Assembly: GCA_041674345.1 (NCBI GenBank)
Contig: JBAYVY010000024.1
Location: forward strand, 1-19,193
Reading direction: 5' to 3'
Origin: JBAYVY01 sp041674345
GTDB taxonomy: Bacteria; Planctomycetota; Phycisphaerae; Phycisphaerales; Zrk34
Length of the DNA stretch: 19,193 nucleotides
A program made the translations under genes and the position numbers. The first letter of the stretch is position 1. Each line of letters opens with the position of its first letter. The notes beneath the pieces are model-generated. The model saw nothing but the letters and a program-made list of their open reading frames with translations. It did no database searches and was not told the origin of the DNA. Below are positions 18,387-19,193 of this stretch, piece after piece.

Positions 18387-19193
18387 TTAGAACAGCAGTT
18401 GGAACTGGCCGCGGATGGAGACCTGGTCTTCTTCGCCGGTGGAAACCAGACCCTGACCGGTGTCGGTGCCGATGCCGATGGAGTTATCGAGCATCCACAC
18501 GACGTCCATGGTGAACTTGGCACTGTGCTTGTGGAAGTAGTAGTTGCCGCCGAAGGTGAGGATGTTGACCGGATCGTCCGCGGTGGGGCTGAGGACGGAG
18601 AAGCTGCTGAGGGTGTTGTCATCGAGGTCGATGTATTCGTAGCGACCGAAGACATCGAACTTATCGGGGACGATGAAGACGCCGGCCTGGACGACGACGG
18701 CGAACTGGTCGGGTTCGTTGGCGGTGCCGGCGAGGGTTTCGCGGCTCTGGGGGTGGCTGCCGATGACGGCGGCGAAGGCGTTGAAGCCGTAGGCGTCGGG
18801 GGCTTCAAAGCTGGCATCGATGGTCCACTTCAGGACGTCGCCGGGGGTGTCGTTGACAACACCGAGGGATTCACCTTCGCCCTTTTCGTAGTCGATGGCG
18901 GCTCCGAGGAGCAGGCCCATCTGGTCACCGGTGAAGGTGGTGAAGTCCTTGAACTGGTCCCAGGTGCCCATGGCGAGGAACTCGACACGACCGGCGAAGG
19001 CGACGTCGATGGTACCTGTGGTGCCGCCGTTGTTGTAGTCGGTGTTGGCGGCGTAGGAACCGTCATGGATCATGGCCAGGACGCGGAACTGGTCGGCGGT
19101 GTAGCTGACCTGGACGCCCTGGGTGTAATCGACGGTGAACAGATCGGCGACCAGCGAGCGTTCGACGGCGAGCTGGTAGCGGCTGTCCACGGC
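18387..19193 (-). CDS. Outer-membrane porin, C-terminal part (phosphate-selective porin O/P-like)
   Basis: 269 codons of a frame that continues beyond the window edge; the true start is not visible. The protein shows alternating polar/hydrophobic beta strands such as VDVAFAGRVEFLAMGTW-like stretches, WTIDASFEAPDAYGFNAFAA, FDVFGRYEYIDLDDNTLSSF, ILTFGGNYYFHKHSAKFTMD and VSIRGQFQLLF. The last residue is phenylalanine, the usual C-terminal signal for outer-membrane barrel assembly. The strand pattern and the closing motif resemble porin O/P proteins, which are abundant in planctomycetes, where they would form diffusion channels in the outer membrane. Substrate cannot be inferred. A strong terminator follows. 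Confidence 0.8.
   Translation of the reverse strand, partial: AVDSRYQLAVERSLVADLFTVDYTQGVQVSYTADQFRVLAMIHDGSYAANTDYNNGGTTGTIDVAFAGRVEFLAMGTWDQFKDFTTFTGDQMGLLLGAAIDYEKGEGESLGVVNDTPGDVLKWTIDASFEAPDAYGFNAFAAVIGSHPQSRETLAGTANEPDQFAVVVQAGVFIVPDKFDVFGRYEYIDLDDNTLSSFSVLSPTADDPVNILTFGGNYYFHKHSAKFTMDVVWMLDNSIGIGTDTGQGLVSTGEEDQVSIRGQFQLLF

Overview
The window reads as a chromosomal piece of a Planctomycetota bacterium, most likely of the Phycisphaerae type. This is an inference from several things: high G+C, a secreted protein ending in a PEP-CTERM tail (VPEPAS, one hydrophobic helix, RGRRR), a beta-barrel porin of the kind common in that phylum, the secretin-N-like domain fused to TIR, and polyamine genes for homospermidine. 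No rRNA, tRNA or CRISPR array was seen.

Layout. 1-2231: the N-terminus of a glycine-rich protein leaving the window on the minus strand, the mechanosensitive channel mscL, and a secreted HtrA-type serine protease with PDZ domains. 2232-3819: a 418-base gene-poor stretch with a strong hairpin, then a single gene fusing a secretin-N/STN-like region to a CAP12/Pycsar-type TIR effector domain. 3856-7389, all minus: trpA, then homospermidine synthase and an ornithine-type decarboxylase in a two-gene operon (ornithine to putrescine to homospermidine). 7447-9673: a toxin-antitoxin island with a DUF433/DUF5615 pair, a VapC PIN toxin with a small downstream partner, and a RelE/ParE pair. It also holds a truncated antitoxin copy, a 47-base palindrome and a second copy of the first 78 bases of the trpA region. 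9793-11313: PEP-CTERM protein with a PhoX/DUF839-like body. 11494-16645: methionine-cycle genes metF, ahcY and an ArsR-methyltransferase regulator resembling SahR, interleaved with a TPR protein, a small membrane protein and a HEPN gene (frameshifted) coupled to an unknown partner. 16646-18386: repeat-rich region with a few small unknown genes. 18387-end: C-terminal part of an outer-membrane porin.

The strongest regulatory observation is a perfect 14-base palindrome, TTCATCCGGATGAA. It occurs in front of metF and in front of the SahR-like gene, each time exactly 3 bases downstream of a recognisable -10 box with a 17-base spacer to the -35. This is a self-contained methionine-cycle regulon that can be read from sequence alone. 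The other main leads are the STN-TIR fusion, the HEPN-plus-partner pair, the trpA-flanked toxin-antitoxin cassette, and a dispersed 12-mer, RCTTCCGGGGGY. Its 10-base core is present 11 times in 19 kb on both strands, in genes and between them, at a density resembling DNA uptake sequences.

All functional calls are from reading translated motifs by eye. No alignment, profile search or structure prediction was run.
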